A stretch of DNA of 64,000 bases, from the NCBI GenBank assembly GCA_903908065.1, contig CAIVQO010000022.1:62001-126000 (forward strand), in the 5' to 3' direction. This DNA comes from an uncultured beta proteobacterium. Lineage in GTDB: Bacteria; Pseudomonadota; Gammaproteobacteria; Burkholderiales; Rhodocyclaceae. Shown in pieces: positions 46,372-59,798 of this stretch; positions within the stretch are counted from its first letter, which is position 1; every line of letters starts with the position of its first letter. The notes beneath the pieces were generated by a model. The model was not told where the DNA came from. It made no database searches and saw only the letters and a list, made by a program, of their open reading frames with translations. Both the position numbers and the translations under genes were made by a program.

Positions 46372-48947
46372 TGAAACTTCCGTCCCGCTTCGGCCTGTTG
46401 CAGCAGTTGCTGCTCGGCTTTGCCGGGGCAGGGCTGCTGGTCCTGACGCTGCTATTCACCGGCAACCGGATGCTGGAGCAGTCGACCGAGCGCCTGGTGG
46501 ATACGCTGGAGCGGCATGTTCGCCCGCTGGCGCGGCTGCACGGCTTGCAGGCAAGGGTTGGCAACCTGCGCAACATGGAACTGGAGCTGGGGCATCTGGA
46601 AGACGTGTTTGCCCTGCAATCGCAGGTTACCCGCTTGCGGGGAGAAATCGCCATTCTGGACCGCGAGATCGGCGCTTTTTCGGTCGTACTGGGCAAGCAG
46701 TCGCTGAATGCGGCGCAGCGCCTCGCCGGCCATTGGCGCGAATATCGATCGCGCCTCGATCAGCAGGCTCGGCTGGCTGCGGAAATGGACCTTGCCGGCG
46801 TGCGCGGCATCACCGCCAGCGGTTCGCATATCCCCTATCTTTCGATTCAGGCCCTGCTTACCGAAGTGGCGGAGCAGACCGAGTCCGCTGCCGACCAGGC
46901 CTACCAGAAGGCGGCCCAGGAGCAGCAGACGCAGCGCCGGGAATTCCTCTGGCTGGTGCTGCTGGGGGGCATGGTGATATTCGCCGGCCTGGCCTATTCG
47001 GGGCAGACCGTGGTGCGCCGCATCGGCATCCTGCATGAACATGCGCGTCGGCTTGCGGCCGGGGAGGAGAGCGGTACCATTGCAATTGCCCGCCACGACG
47101 AGATCGGCGACCTGGCCGAGGCCTTCGGCAGCATGCGGCAACAGGTGTTGACGCGCGAAGCGGCGCTTCGCGCCTCGCAGATCGAGCTGGAACAGCGCGT
47201 GGCCGAACGCACCGCCGACCTGAAGGGCGCCAATCGACGCCTGGTCCGTTTTTCCCAGGTGGTGGAGCAGAATCCGGTCGGCATCCTGATCGCCCGGATC
47301 GGCGGCGTGGTCGAATTCGTCAATCCGGCCTACAGTCGCATCACCGGACGCAACCCCGACGACCTGATCGAACAGCCGCTGATCGAGGTGATGCGCACCG
47401 CCGATCCGCTCGACGCCGACAACGCACTGAGGGTTGCCGCGTCCGGCAGCATCTGGGAGATCGAGCAACCCAGCCGGCGCGGCGACAGTGCCTATTGGGA
47501 GCGCTTGCGCCTCGCGGCGGTGCATGACGAAAAGGGCCGCCCGACCCATTTGCTGCTTTCCTGCGAAGACATCACCGAGCAGCGCTCGCAGATGGAAAAG
47601 ATCACCTATCAGGCCCATTACGACCTGCTCACCGGGCTGCCCAACCGGGTCCTGGCCAACGACCGCCTGATCCAGGCGGTGAGCCGCGCCCGGCGCGACG
47701 GCGGCAAGGTAGGCGCGATGTACCTCGACCTCGACAACTTCAAGGAGGTCAATGACACGCTTGGTCACGCCACCGGCGATGCCCTGCTGCGCCAGGTGGC
47801 GCAACGCCTTTCTGCGGCGGTGCGCGGCGAGGACGTGGTGGCGCGGCTGGGGGGCGACGAGTTCCTCATCGTGGCTGGCGGCCTGACCCACGGCGACGAA
47901 GCCGCCGCCGTCGCGGAAAAGATGATTGCCGCATTTGTCGCGCCGTTTGTCGTCGATGAACGTGAATTGACCACGTCGCCCAGCATCGGCATCGCGATTT
48001 ATCCGGACGACGGCACCGATCCCATGGTGCTTATGCGAAATGCCGATCTGGCAATGTACGAGGCCAAGGATTCCGGCCGCAACATGTATCGCTTCTACAA
48101 CCGTTCGATCCACGATCTCTCGCTGCAACGGCTGGAGATCGGTCGTTGCCTGCGTGGCGCCCTGGAGCGCCAGGAACTGCATGTCGTCTACCACCCGCTG
48201 GTACGCGCCGACAACGGGTGCATCATCGGTGCCGAGGCCTTGTTGCGCTGGAGCAGTCCGGAGCTGGGCGAGGTCCAGCCGTCCACCTTCATCCCGGTCG
48301 CCGAGCAGAACGGCTTGATTGTCGACCTCGGGCGCTGGGTGCTGCGCGAGGCCTGTGCCACGTTGGCGCGATGGCGCCTGCAGCAGGACAGTTTCGTCAT
48401 GGCGGTGAATGTTTCGCCACGCCAATTTCGCAGCAACGGCTTCGTCGATATGATCCGCGAATGCCTGCGGGAATTCGATGTGCCTGCCCAGCAACTCGAA
48501 ATCGAAATCACGGAAGGCCTGCTGCTGCGCAACCAGGCCGAGGTGCGCGCCATCCTCGAGGAACTGCATGGTCTCGGTGTCCGCCTGTCGATGGACGACT
48601 TCGGCACCGGGTATTCCTCGCTCAGCTACCTGCGCGAGTTCCCCTTCCATACCGTAAAGATCGACCGCAGCTTCATCAACGACGTGTCGGAAGACCGCAG
48701 CGATCGTGCACTGGTGATTGCCGCCGTGCGCATGGCCCAGGCCCTGGGCCTGCAGATCATTGCCGAAGGCGTCGAAACCGACGAACAGTGGTCCTTCCTG
48801 ATGGCGCAGGATTGCGACATCCTGCAAGGCTTCCGTTTCGGTCAGCCGGTCACCGAAAGCAGCTTTGGCAAGACCTGGGTCAATGCGCGTGTGGTCCGCC
48901 CCGACGGCAATCCATCGGCGCGCGAAGTGCCCTTCATCCCGGTCTGA
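46371..48947 (+). CDS. Membrane PAS-GGDEF-EAL c-di-GMP enzyme
   Basis: 858 residues: membrane segments about 9-30 and 193-212, periplasmic helical sensor about 31-190, HAMP, PAS (about 293-405), GGDEF (intact RLGGDEF near 497) and EAL (EALLRW near 620, DDFGTGYSS near 741). The I-site RGED lies five residues before GGDEF, so product inhibition is possible. Both catalytic domains look intact, so it could make and degrade c-di-GMP. Start is GTG overlapping the stop of the binding-protein gene, indicating coupled translation. Confidence 0.92.
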   Translation: MKLPSRFGLLQQLLLGFAGAGLLVLTLLFTGNRMLEQSTERLVDTLERHVRPLARLHGLQARVGNLRNMELELGHLEDVFALQSQVTRLRGEIAILDREIGAFSVVLGKQSLNAAQRLAGHWREYRSRLDQQARLAAEMDLAGVRGITASGSHIPYLSIQALLTEVAEQTESAADQAYQKAAQEQQTQRREFLWLVLLGGMVIFAGLAYSGQTVVRRIGILHEHARRLAAGEESGTIAIARHDEIGDLAEAFGSMRQQVLTREAALRASQIELEQRVAERTADLKGANRRLVRFSQVVEQNPVGILIARIGGVVEFVNPAYSRITGRNPDDLIEQPLIEVMRTADPLDADNALRVAASGSIWEIEQPSRRGDSAYWERLRLAAVHDEKGRPTHLLLSCEDITEQRSQMEKITYQAHYDLLTGLPNRVLANDRLIQAVSRARRDGGKVGAMYLDLDNFKEVNDTLGHATGDALLRQVAQRLSAAVRGEDVVARLGGDEFLIVAGGLTHGDEAAAVAEKMIAAFVAPFVVDERELTTSPSIGIAIYPDDGTDPMVLMRNADLAMYEAKDSGRNMYRFYNRSIHDLSLQRLEIGRCLRGALERQELHVVYHPLVRADNGCIIGAEALLRWSSPELGEVQPSTFIPVAEQNGLIVDLGRWVLREACATLARWRLQQDSFVMAVNVSPRQFRSNGFVDMIRECLREFDVPAQQLEIEITEGLLLRNQAEVRAILEELHGLGVRLSMDDFGTGYSSLSYLREFPFHTVKIDRSFINDVSEDRSDRALVIAAVRMAQALGLQIIAEGVETDEQWSFLMAQDCDILQGFRFGQPVTESSFGKTWVNARVVRPDGNPSAREVPFIPV

Positions 48948-48952
48948 GCGCG

Positions 48953-48983
48953 CTGGATCGCCGCACCGCCAGCACCGACTTTC
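48953..48983 (-). repeat. 31-nt dispersed repeat, copy D (reverse)
   Basis: On the - strand, between the convergent EAL gene and queF, 6 bp beyond the EAL stop. Reads GAAAGTCGGTGCTGG, 6 bases, GGCGAT, CC, AG. Here GCTGG and CCAGC could form a 5-bp stem with a 12-nt loop. Confidence 0.78.
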
Positions 48984-48995
48984 GGATCGGTCGGT

Positions 48996-49460
48996 TCAGC
49001 CGCGGGTATTCGAGGATGCCGGGAATTCGGCCAGGTCGACGCGCGGGAGCGGGGTCCAGCCCTTCTTGCGATGCTCGGCAACCACATTGGTGAATATGCC
49101 GCCGCGCACGTAAAAGCGGGCAGTAAGCCGCATGAAACGCGGTTTCACGGCTGCCACCAGGTCGTCGAGGATGCGATTCGTGACATCTTCGTGGAAATGG
49201 CCTTCGTCGCGGAAGCTCCAGATGTAGAGCTTGAGGCTTTTCAGCTCGACGCAAAGCTTGTCGGCGACATAGTCCAGCGTCAGCACGGCGAAATCCGGCT
49301 GCCCGGTCTTGGGGCAGAGGCAGGTGAATTCCGGGATTTCCATGTGGATCTGGTAGTCCCGCTGCGGTGCCGGATTGGGGAAGGTTTCCAGCGCCTTCGA
49401 GGCGGCTTTCGCGGTTGCCGGACGGGGGCTGTTGCGGCTCTGTTTTGCGTGGCTGGGCAT
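48996..49460 (-). CDS. queF: NADPH-dependent 7-cyano-7-deazaguanine reductase QueF
   Basis: Type I QueF, 154 residues, which reduces preQ0 to preQ1 in queuosine synthesis. The nucleophilic Cys is in the [13 protein letters not shown] motif, and [30 protein letters not shown] carries the preQ0-binding Glu/His set. It is convergent with the EAL gene and divergent from smc. Confidence 0.93.
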   Translation of the reverse strand: MPSHAKQSRNSPRPATAKAASKALETFPNPAPQRDYQIHMEIPEFTCLCPKTGQPDFAVLTLDYVADKLCVELKSLKLYIWSFRDEGHFHEDVTNRILDDLVAAVKPRFMRLTARFYVRGGIFTNVVAEHRKKGWTPLPRVDLAEFPASSNTRG

Positions 49461-49551
49461 GCGTCTGGACGGCAGGTAGGAAGGGCGGGAGAGATTATAA
49501 TGGCGGGCCTGCCTCGGGGCAGTCCTGCGTCCTTATTTCCGGTTCTCCCAC

Positions 49552-52500
49552 GTGCGTCTTACCAAGCTGAAACTCTCGGGCTTCAAGTCCTTTGTCGAGC
49601 CCACCACGGTGCTTTTTCCCGGCCAGCTGGCAGGGGTGGTCGGCCCCAACGGCTGCGGCAAATCCAACATCATCGATGCCGTGCGCTGGGTGCTGGGCGA
49701 GTCGAAGGCCTCGGAGCTGCGCGGCGAGTCGATCCAGGACGTGATCTTCAAGGGTTCCGGCAACCGCAAGGAGGTCAGCCGGGCCAGCGTCGAGCTGTTT
49801 TTCGACAATGCCGAAGGCCGTGCGGCCGGACAGTGGAGCCAGTATGCCGAGATCACGGTCAAGCGCGTGCTCGACCGCGAAGGCAATTCCAGTTACTACA
49901 TCAACAACCTGCACGTGCGTCGCCGCGACGTGATCGACCTCTTCCTCGGTACGGGCCTTGGGCCGCGTGCCTACGCCATCATCGGCCAGGGCATGATCTC
50001 GCGCATTGTCGAAGCCAAGCCGGAAGAACTGCGTTTCTTCCTCGAAGAGGCGGCAGGCGTCACCAAGTACAAGGAGCGCCGCCGCGAAACCGAGCATCGG
50101 CTGGAGGACGCCCGGGAAAACATCGCCCGCGTCGACGACATCCGCAACGAACTCGAGAACCAGGTTGTCCATCTCCAGGCGCAGGCCACGGTGGCGCAGC
50201 AGTATCGCGGGCTGCACGAGGAAATGTCGCGCAAGCAAAGCCTGCTCTGGTTGAAGAAGCGCAACGATGCGCGCAACGACGGCCAGCGCCTGACCCGCCA
50301 GATCGAGGAATCGGTAACCCGCGTCGAAGCCGAAACGGCCCAGCTGCGGGAAATCGAAGCCCGCGTCGAACATGCGCGCGAGAACCACTACGCCGCGTCC
50401 GACGCCTTGCATGCGGCGCAGGCCGAGATGTACGCGGCCGGCAGCGAAGTCAGCCGGTTGGAAAGCGAACTTGGACATTTGCGCGATTCGCGCAGCCGCC
50501 TGGAGACGCGCCTCGCGCAACTGGATGCCGAGCACGCGCACTGGTCGTCCCAGCAGTCCACGTTGGCGGAGGATGCAGCACGCTGGAACAGCCTGCTGGA
50601 AAACTCCCGCGCCCGTGTCGCTGCCGCTGCCGCGCGGCATGAAGAAGCCGCCGCACGTCTGCCGGAATGCGAAGACGCGGTGCAAAGCGCGGGTGGTGAA
50701 GTTACCGAAGCGCGTCGTGCATTGAGCGAAGCGGAGCAGGCCCTGCGCCTGGCCGAGGCCGATCGCGGCCATGCCCAGCGTGCGCTGGAGAACCTGGCCC
50801 AGCGGCGCGCCCGCCTTGAGCAGGACAAGCAGGCGCTCGGTGCCCCCGATCCGGCCTTGCTCGCGGCGTCCCAGGAGGCCGAGGCGCGCGGCACAGAAGC
50901 ACTGGAAGTCGCACAAGACCGCCTTGCCACGCTGCAAGCCGCGGTGCCGACTGCTGAAGCCGCCCTGCGTACCGCACGCGAAGCCTTGCAGGCGGCCCAC
51001 CGCAGCCTTACCGAAACCCGTGCCCGCCACGATGCCTTGGTGCAACTGCAGTCCAAGGTGGCGCGGGGCGGTGAGATCGGCGACTGGCTGAAGGCGCGCG
51101 GGCTAGCCGATGCAAAACCGCTGTGGCAGCAGATCCAGGTCGAAAGCGGTTGGGAAACCGCCGTTGAGGCCGTGCTGCGCGAGCGTTTCTCGGCGCTGGC
51201 CGCCGATGCCGAGGTGCTGCGTGCGGCGCTGGCCTCGCCACCGCCGGCAATCCTGACGCTGGCGATGAATGCGCCCGCAGGTGCTGCCGCGGCTGCTGCG
51301 GACAGCCTGCGCAGCAAGGTGCGCTGCGAGGATCCGCGCTGGTCCGGCGTGCTCGACGAGTGGCTGGCCGACGTTGCCGTGGCGGATGACATTGCTGCCA
51401 GCGTGCCGCTGGCAGCTGGACGCCGCGTGTCGCGCGCCGGCCACCTGCTGACGCCGGCCGGGCTGACGCTCTACGTTCCGGATGCACGCACCCACGGCGT
51501 CATCGAGCGCCAACGCGAAATTGACGAACTGGCGGCGCAACTCGATCTGCGTGTCGCGGCCGAAGACGAGGCACGCCTGAAGCAACAGTCGGTGGAGCAG
51601 GAACTGGCCGATCTCCAGGCGCAATTGACCGCCGCCCGTCGCGGCGCCCAGGAGGCGCAACAGGCGCTGCACGCGGCCCAGGTCGAGGCGCTTAAGCTGG
51701 CCCAGGCCCAGGCCCGCTTCGAAGAACGCAGTGCACAGATCGACCGCGATTTGGCCGAATTGCTGCGCCAGGTGGAAGCAGAGGGCGCCCGCATCGAGCG
51801 TGCCGACGGTGACGGCGAGATGCAGCGCGAGCGATTGGCGGCGGTACGCGAGCGTGTCGAACGGGCGATCGACCTGCATCGGAAAAAGGACATGGCCTTG
51901 CGCGATGCGCGCGCGGTAGAAACCCAGCTAGGACGCGAGGTACAGGAAGCTGGCTTTTCCGAGCGCGAGTGCCTTTCCAAGCTGGACGACAACCATCGTG
52001 CCGGCGCCACTGCCAGCAGCCAGTTGCAGCGCATCGAGGCCGAGACAGTGGCCGCGCGCACCGAAGTGTCGGGAATCAGCGATACCGTGCTGCAGGAGCA
52101 GTTGCACGCCGCGCTGGATGCGCGCCAGGTCAAGGAGTCGGCGCTGGCGGAACGGCGCAATGTGCTCGAAGGCATGGCTGCCGACCTGCGTGGCCTCGAC
52201 GAACAGCGCCTGCGCCTGGAGCAGGGCCTGACTCCGCTGCGCGACCGGATCAACGATCTGCGCCTCAAGGCACAGGCGGCGCAGATGAGCGAGGAGCAGT
52301 TCCGCGAGCGCCTGGCGGAAGTGCGCATCGTCAGTGAGGAAGACGAAGTACCCTTCCAGGCCGAGCTTGCCGCGGGCGGCGCCGAGCGCCTGAAGGACAG
52401 CGTGCTGCAAGGCGACATCGCCCGCCTGACCGCGGAAATCGAAGCCCTTGGGCCGGTCAACCTGGCCGCGCTGGAAGAACTGGCGACAGCCACCGAACGC

Positions 52501-53073
52501 AAGGGCTTCCTCGACGCGCAATCGACCGACCTGGCCGAGGCCATCGGCACATTGGAGGATGCGATCCGTCGCATCGACCGTGAAACGCGCGACCAGTTGC
52601 AGGAGACCTACAACACCGTAAACAACCACTTCGGCACGCTTTTCCCGCAACTCTTCGGCGGTGGCGAGGCGAAGCTGATCCTGACCGGCGACGAGATCCT
52701 CGATGCCGGCATCCAGATCATGGCCCAGCCGCCGGGCAAGAAGAATTCGACCATCCACCTGCTGTCGGGTGGCGAGAAGGCGCTGACTGCGATTGCGCTG
52801 GTGTTCGCCATCTTCAACCTCAACCCGGCGCCCTTCTGCATGCTCGACGAAGTGGATGCCCCGCTCGACGATTCGAATACCGTGCGCTTCTGCGAGATGG
52901 TCAAGCGCATGTCGACCCAGACCCAGTTCGTATTCATTTCACACAATAAGATCGCCATGGAAATGGCGCAACAGCTGATCGGCGTCACCATGCAGGAGCA
53001 GGGCGTGTCGCGCGTGGTGGAAGTCGATATCGAAGAGGCCCTGCGCCTCGCCGACGAACAGAAGGTGGCCTGA
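49552..53073 (+). CDS. smc: Chromosome segregation protein SMC
   Basis: 1173 residues. N-terminal ATPase half with Walker A GPNGCGKSNIIDAVRWVLGE, two long coiled coils (about 170-500 and 670-1020) around a hinge (about 510-640), and C-terminal half with signature LLSGGEKALTAIAL and Walker B PFCMLDEVDAPLD. SMC condenses and organises the chromosome. The start GTG 49552 has no strong ribosome site. Followed by zipA (2-bp gap) and ligA, the common proteobacterial smc-zipA-ligA order. Confidence 0.96.
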   Translation: MRLTKLKLSGFKSFVEPTTVLFPGQLAGVVGPNGCGKSNIIDAVRWVLGESKASELRGESIQDVIFKGSGNRKEVSRASVELFFDNAEGRAAGQWSQYAEITVKRVLDREGNSSYYINNLHVRRRDVIDLFLGTGLGPRAYAIIGQGMISRIVEAKPEELRFFLEEAAGVTKYKERRRETEHRLEDARENIARVDDIRNELENQVVHLQAQATVAQQYRGLHEEMSRKQSLLWLKKRNDARNDGQRLTRQIEESVTRVEAETAQLREIEARVEHARENHYAASDALHAAQAEMYAAGSEVSRLESELGHLRDSRSRLETRLAQLDAEHAHWSSQQSTLAEDAARWNSLLENSRARVAAAAARHEEAAARLPECEDAVQSAGGEVTEARRALSEAEQALRLAEADRGHAQRALENLAQRRARLEQDKQALGAPDPALLAASQEAEARGTEALEVAQDRLATLQAAVPTAEAALRTAREALQAAHRSLTETRARHDALVQLQSKVARGGEIGDWLKARGLADAKPLWQQIQVESGWETAVEAVLRERFSALAADAEVLRAALASPPPAILTLAMNAPAGAAAAAADSLRSKVRCEDPRWSGVLDEWLADVAVADDIAASVPLAAGRRVSRAGHLLTPAGLTLYVPDARTHGVIERQREIDELAAQLDLRVAAEDEARLKQQSVEQELADLQAQLTAARRGAQEAQQALHAAQVEALKLAQAQARFEERSAQIDRDLAELLRQVEAEGARIERADGDGEMQRERLAAVRERVERAIDLHRKKDMALRDARAVETQLGREVQEAGFSERECLSKLDDNHRAGATASSQLQRIEAETVAARTEVSGISDTVLQEQLHAALDARQVKESALAERRNVLEGMAADLRGLDEQRLRLEQGLTPLRDRINDLRLKAQAAQMSEEQFRERLAEVRIVSEEDEVPFQAELAAGGAERLKDSVLQGDIARLTAEIEALGPVNLAALEELATATERKGFLDAQSTDLAEAIGTLEDAIRRIDRETRDQLQETYNTVNNHFGTLFPQLFGGGEAKLILTGDEILDAGIQIMAQPPGKKNSTIHLLSGGEKALTAIALVFAIFNLNPAPFCMLDEVDAPLDDSNTVRFCEMVKRMSTQTQFVFISHNKIAMEMAQQLIGVTMQEQGVSRVVEVDIEEALRLADEQKVA

Positions 53074-53075
53074 AC

Positions 53076-57149
<4,074 letters not shown>

Positions 57150-57153
<4 letters not shown>

Positions 57154-57695
57154 CTCCCGCCGAAGCCCGGACCATTCTTGACGAAGCCGACCTGCTGTTT
57201 TCTGAACAGGAGTCGGCGCTGGCGGTACGGCGCGTCGCCGCTGAAATCACATCGCGCCTGGCCGATGCCAATCCGCTGGTGCTGGCGGTGATGGGCGGGG
57301 CCGTGGTGTTCACCGGCCAGCTGCTGCCGCAACTCGCCTTCCCGCTCGATTTCGATTACCTGCATGTCACTCGCTATGGCGATGTAACCGTCGGCGGTCG
57401 GCTGAACTGGCTGGTCGAGCCACGCCTGCCGGTCGCCGGGCGCACCGTGCTCGTGTTGGACGACATCCTCGACGAAGGCGTGACCATGGCCGCCATCGTG
57501 CAGCGCTTGCGTGAGCAAGGCGCGCAGGAGGTATTGAGCGCCGTGTTCGCGGAGAAGGACCTCGGTCGCACCAAGCCGGTGGCCGCCGACTTTATTGGTC
57601 TGCGCTTGCCGAACCGTTATGTCTTTGGTTATGGCATGGACGTCAAGGGCGCCTGGCGCAACCTGCCGGCGGTCTACGCGGTGAAGGGCATGTGA
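57150..57695 (+). CDS. hpt: Hypoxanthine-guanine phosphoribosyltransferase
   Basis: 181 residues, type I PRTase. PRPP-binding motif [14 protein letters not shown] (about 106-119) and the catalytic loop region. The sequence is of the betaproteobacterial HPRT type rather than the E. coli Hpt type. Salvages hypoxanthine or guanine. Last gene of the smc-zipA-ligA-galU-hpt operon. Confidence 0.88.
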
Positions 57696-57807
57696 TTCGA
57701 CGCGTGTTTCTTTCGCGCAAAATATTTTCATCGAAGATGCCCACAGGGCTTGCTTCCGCGGCGCGATTAGTGTTTCAATGCGCCTTTCCAAACCAAAGGG
57801 GATTCTG

Positions 57808-58179
57808 ATGAACAAGACCGAACTGATCGATGCCGTTGCCGAGCGTGCCGAACTTTCCAAAGCGGCAGTCAACAAGGCGATCGATGCGCTGACCGACGTG
57901 ATCACCTCCGTTATCGCCAAGGGCAACCCGGTGGCATTGATCGGCTTCGGCACCTTCAAGTCGGTGATGCGCTCCGCCCGCACCGGCAAGAACCCGAAGA
58001 CCGGCGCCCCCCTGAAGATCGCCGCCAAGGCCGTGCCGAAGTTCACCGCTGGCGCCGGGCTGAAGGCCGCCGTGGCTGGCAAGAAGCCGGCCGCCAAGAA
58101 GGCTGCTCCGGCCAAGAAGGCCGCCGCCAAGCCCGCAGCCAAGAAGCCGGCCGCGAAGAAGCCCGCCGCCAAGAAATAA
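57808..58179 (+). CDS. HU-family DNA-binding protein with Lys/Ala/Pro tail
   Basis: 123 residues: residues 1-90 are an HU/IHF-like domain (MNKTELIDAVAERAELSKAA and FGTFKSVMRSARTGKNPKTG; the Arg arm is present). The last 33 are a repeat of Lys, Ala and Pro (AAKKPAAKK units), resembling histone H1 tails and other extended HU proteins. Such tails increase DNA condensation. Strong AAGGGGA precedes ATG 57808. Preceded by a 112-bp gap that holds its promoter and followed by a terminator. Confidence 0.93.
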   Translation: MNKTELIDAVAERAELSKAAVNKAIDALTDVITSVIAKGNPVALIGFGTFKSVMRSARTGKNPKTGAPLKIAAKAVPKFTAGAGLKAAVAGKKPAAKKAAPAKKAAAKPAAKKPAAKKPAAKK

Positions 58180-58194
58180 TTTTTTCACGGCGCA

Positions 58195-58223
58195 AAAAAG
58201 GCAACCCGCGGGTTGCCTTTTTC
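58195..58223. terminator. Bidirectional intrinsic terminator after the HU gene
   Basis: A palindrome of 28 bp (58195-58222) centred on CCGCGG, with A-runs and T-runs at the ends, so the hairpin is followed by a T-run on both strands. It ends the HU transcript and the convergent small membrane gene. Confidence 0.9.
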
Positions 58224-58269
58224 TTTGGGCATTCGGTCTCCGCGAGCGGCGAATTCGGGCCTGAAATGG

Positions 58270-58533
58270 CTACCGGCGTTCGCGCAAACGTGCCATCAGG
58301 TATCGGGTCGGTACGGCGAGGGTCGTGAATAGCAGAAACGGCCAGAGCAGCAGCAGGTCGACGCGGATATTGCACTCACCCGAACACAGCACGCGGAGAT
58401 GCATCAGGTATTCGTACGGCGCGTAGAGCATCCAGCCAAGCGCCGCCAGCCAGCTACCCGGCACACGCCTGGCCAACCACAAGCCGAGGAATGCAAGCCC
58501 CAAAATGCCGCCTATCACGCTGGCCATGAGCAT
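58270..58533 (-). CDS. Small membrane protein of unknown function
   Basis: 87 residues, three hydrophobic segments (about 3-20, 28-45, 60-80), with a Cys pair (CSGECNI) between the second and third. No family recognised. It is 23 bp downstream of the DUF1015 gene on the same strand, so possibly the last gene of that unit. Low coding content makes this call less certain. Confidence 0.6.
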   Translation of the reverse strand: MLMASVIGGILGLAFLGLWLARRVPGSWLAALGWMLYAPYEYLMHLRVLCSGECNIRVDLLLLWPFLLFTTLAVPTRYLMARLRERR

Positions 58534-58556
58534 GTCAGCGTCTTCGTCGCAGCGGC

Positions 58557-59783
58557 TTAATCGAGTACGTGCGACACCAGGCCATCGGCCAGCTTGGGCT
58601 CGAACCAGGTCGATTTGGGGGGCATCACCTCGTTACTGTCGGCCACGGCCATCAACTGGTTCATGCGCGTGGGATGCAGCGCAAAGGCCACCGCCATCTC
58701 GCCCGAGTCGACGCGCTTTTCCAGTTCCGCCAGGCCGCGTATGCCGCCGACGAAATCGATGCGCTTGTCGCGGCGCAGGTCAGCGATGCCCAGCAGCGGA
58801 CCCAGCACATAGTCGGACAGCAACGAGACGTCGAGGCTATCCACCGGGTCTTGCGGTACCCGCTCGAGCTTGATCGTCAGCTTGCGCCAGCGGCCCGCGA
58901 GATACATGCCGAATTCGCCGCTGCGGGCCGGATGCACCCGGGTAGCGCTGTCCTCAACGCTGAAATCCTGGCCCAGGCGCTGCAGCAGTTCGGCTTCATC
59001 GAGCCCGTGCAGGTCCTTTACCACGCGGTTGTAGTCGAGAATCTTCATCTGGTCCTGCGGGTAGACCACGGCAAGGAAGCTGTCGGCTGACTGCTCGACG
59101 CCCGCCTTGTGGCGAGCGGCGGCAACGCGCGAGGCAGCTGCGGAACGATGATGGCCGTCGGCAATGTAGAGCGCCTTCATGTCGTCGAAGCAACGGCTGA
59201 TGGCAGCGATTTTGGCCGGGTCGCGCAGCACCCAGATCTGGTGGCGTATGCCATCGTCGGCGGTCACATCGGCCTCCGCTTCACCGCTGGCGATGCCGGC
59301 GATCAGCTCATCGGCGGTCGCCGACGAAGGGTAGGCCAGCAGCACCGGTCCGGTCTGGGCGTTGAGCGCCTCGATCTGGCGCACGCGGTCGTCTTCCTTG
59401 TCCGGCCGCGTGAACTCGTGCTTGCGGATGCGGTTGCTGTCGTAATCGGCCACATTGGCGGCGACCACCAGCCCGGTCTGCACGTGAGCGCCCATGGTCA
59501 GGCGATAGGCGTAGTAGCAGGGTTGGTCGTCGCGTACCAGGATGCCGGCATCGAGCATCTTTTTCAGGTTCTCGGCGGCCTTGGCATATACCTCGGGCGA
59601 ATAGATGTCGACGTTCCGGTCGAGGTCGATTTCCGGCTTGGATATGTGCAGGAAGGACCAGGGCTTGCCGGCGGCACGGTTGCGGGCCTCGTCGCTCGAC
59701 AGCACGTCATACGGAGGTGCGGCAACTTCGCCGGCGCGGCCGGGGGCGGGGCGCAGGCCGCGGAAGGGACGGATCAGGCTCAT
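58557..59783 (-). CDS. DUF1015 family protein
   Basis: 408 residues matching DUF1015: PFRGLRPAPG at the start, the AAPPYDVLSSDEAR motif (about 21-34), HISKPEID, HEFTRPDKEDDR, and YIADGHHRSAAA, which is the most conserved motif. A biochemical role is not established for the bacterial family as far as I know. Transcribed away from aroG, which starts 16 bp upstream and may be in the same operon. Confidence 0.9.
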   Translation of the reverse strand: MSLIRPFRGLRPAPGRAGEVAAPPYDVLSSDEARNRAAGKPWSFLHISKPEIDLDRNVDIYSPEVYAKAAENLKKMLDAGILVRDDQPCYYAYRLTMGAHVQTGLVVAANVADYDSNRIRKHEFTRPDKEDDRVRQIEALNAQTGPVLLAYPSSATADELIAGIASGEAEADVTADDGIRHQIWVLRDPAKIAAISRCFDDMKALYIADGHHRSAAASRVAAARHKAGVEQSADSFLAVVYPQDQMKILDYNRVVKDLHGLDEAELLQRLGQDFSVEDSATRVHPARSGEFGMYLAGRWRKLTIKLERVPQDPVDSLDVSLLSDYVLGPLLGIADLRRDKRIDFVGGIRGLAELEKRVDSGEMAVAFALHPTRMNQLMAVADSNEVMPPKSTWFEPKLADGLVSHVLD

Positions 59784-59798
59784 GGTTTTCTCGCAATC

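Noticed and set aside
46452-48827. 791-codon antisense open frame opposite the GGDEF-EAL gene
   Set aside because: A shadow of a high-GC gene; the + strand encodes intact GGDEF and EAL motifs.
57211-57232. Repeat-like core inside hpt, with a similar one in smc at 52136-52157
   Set aside because: Both encode ESALAxRR in frame with typical codons and lack the GAAA start and the conserved 3' end, so codon bias is the simpler explanation. A genome scan could reverse this.
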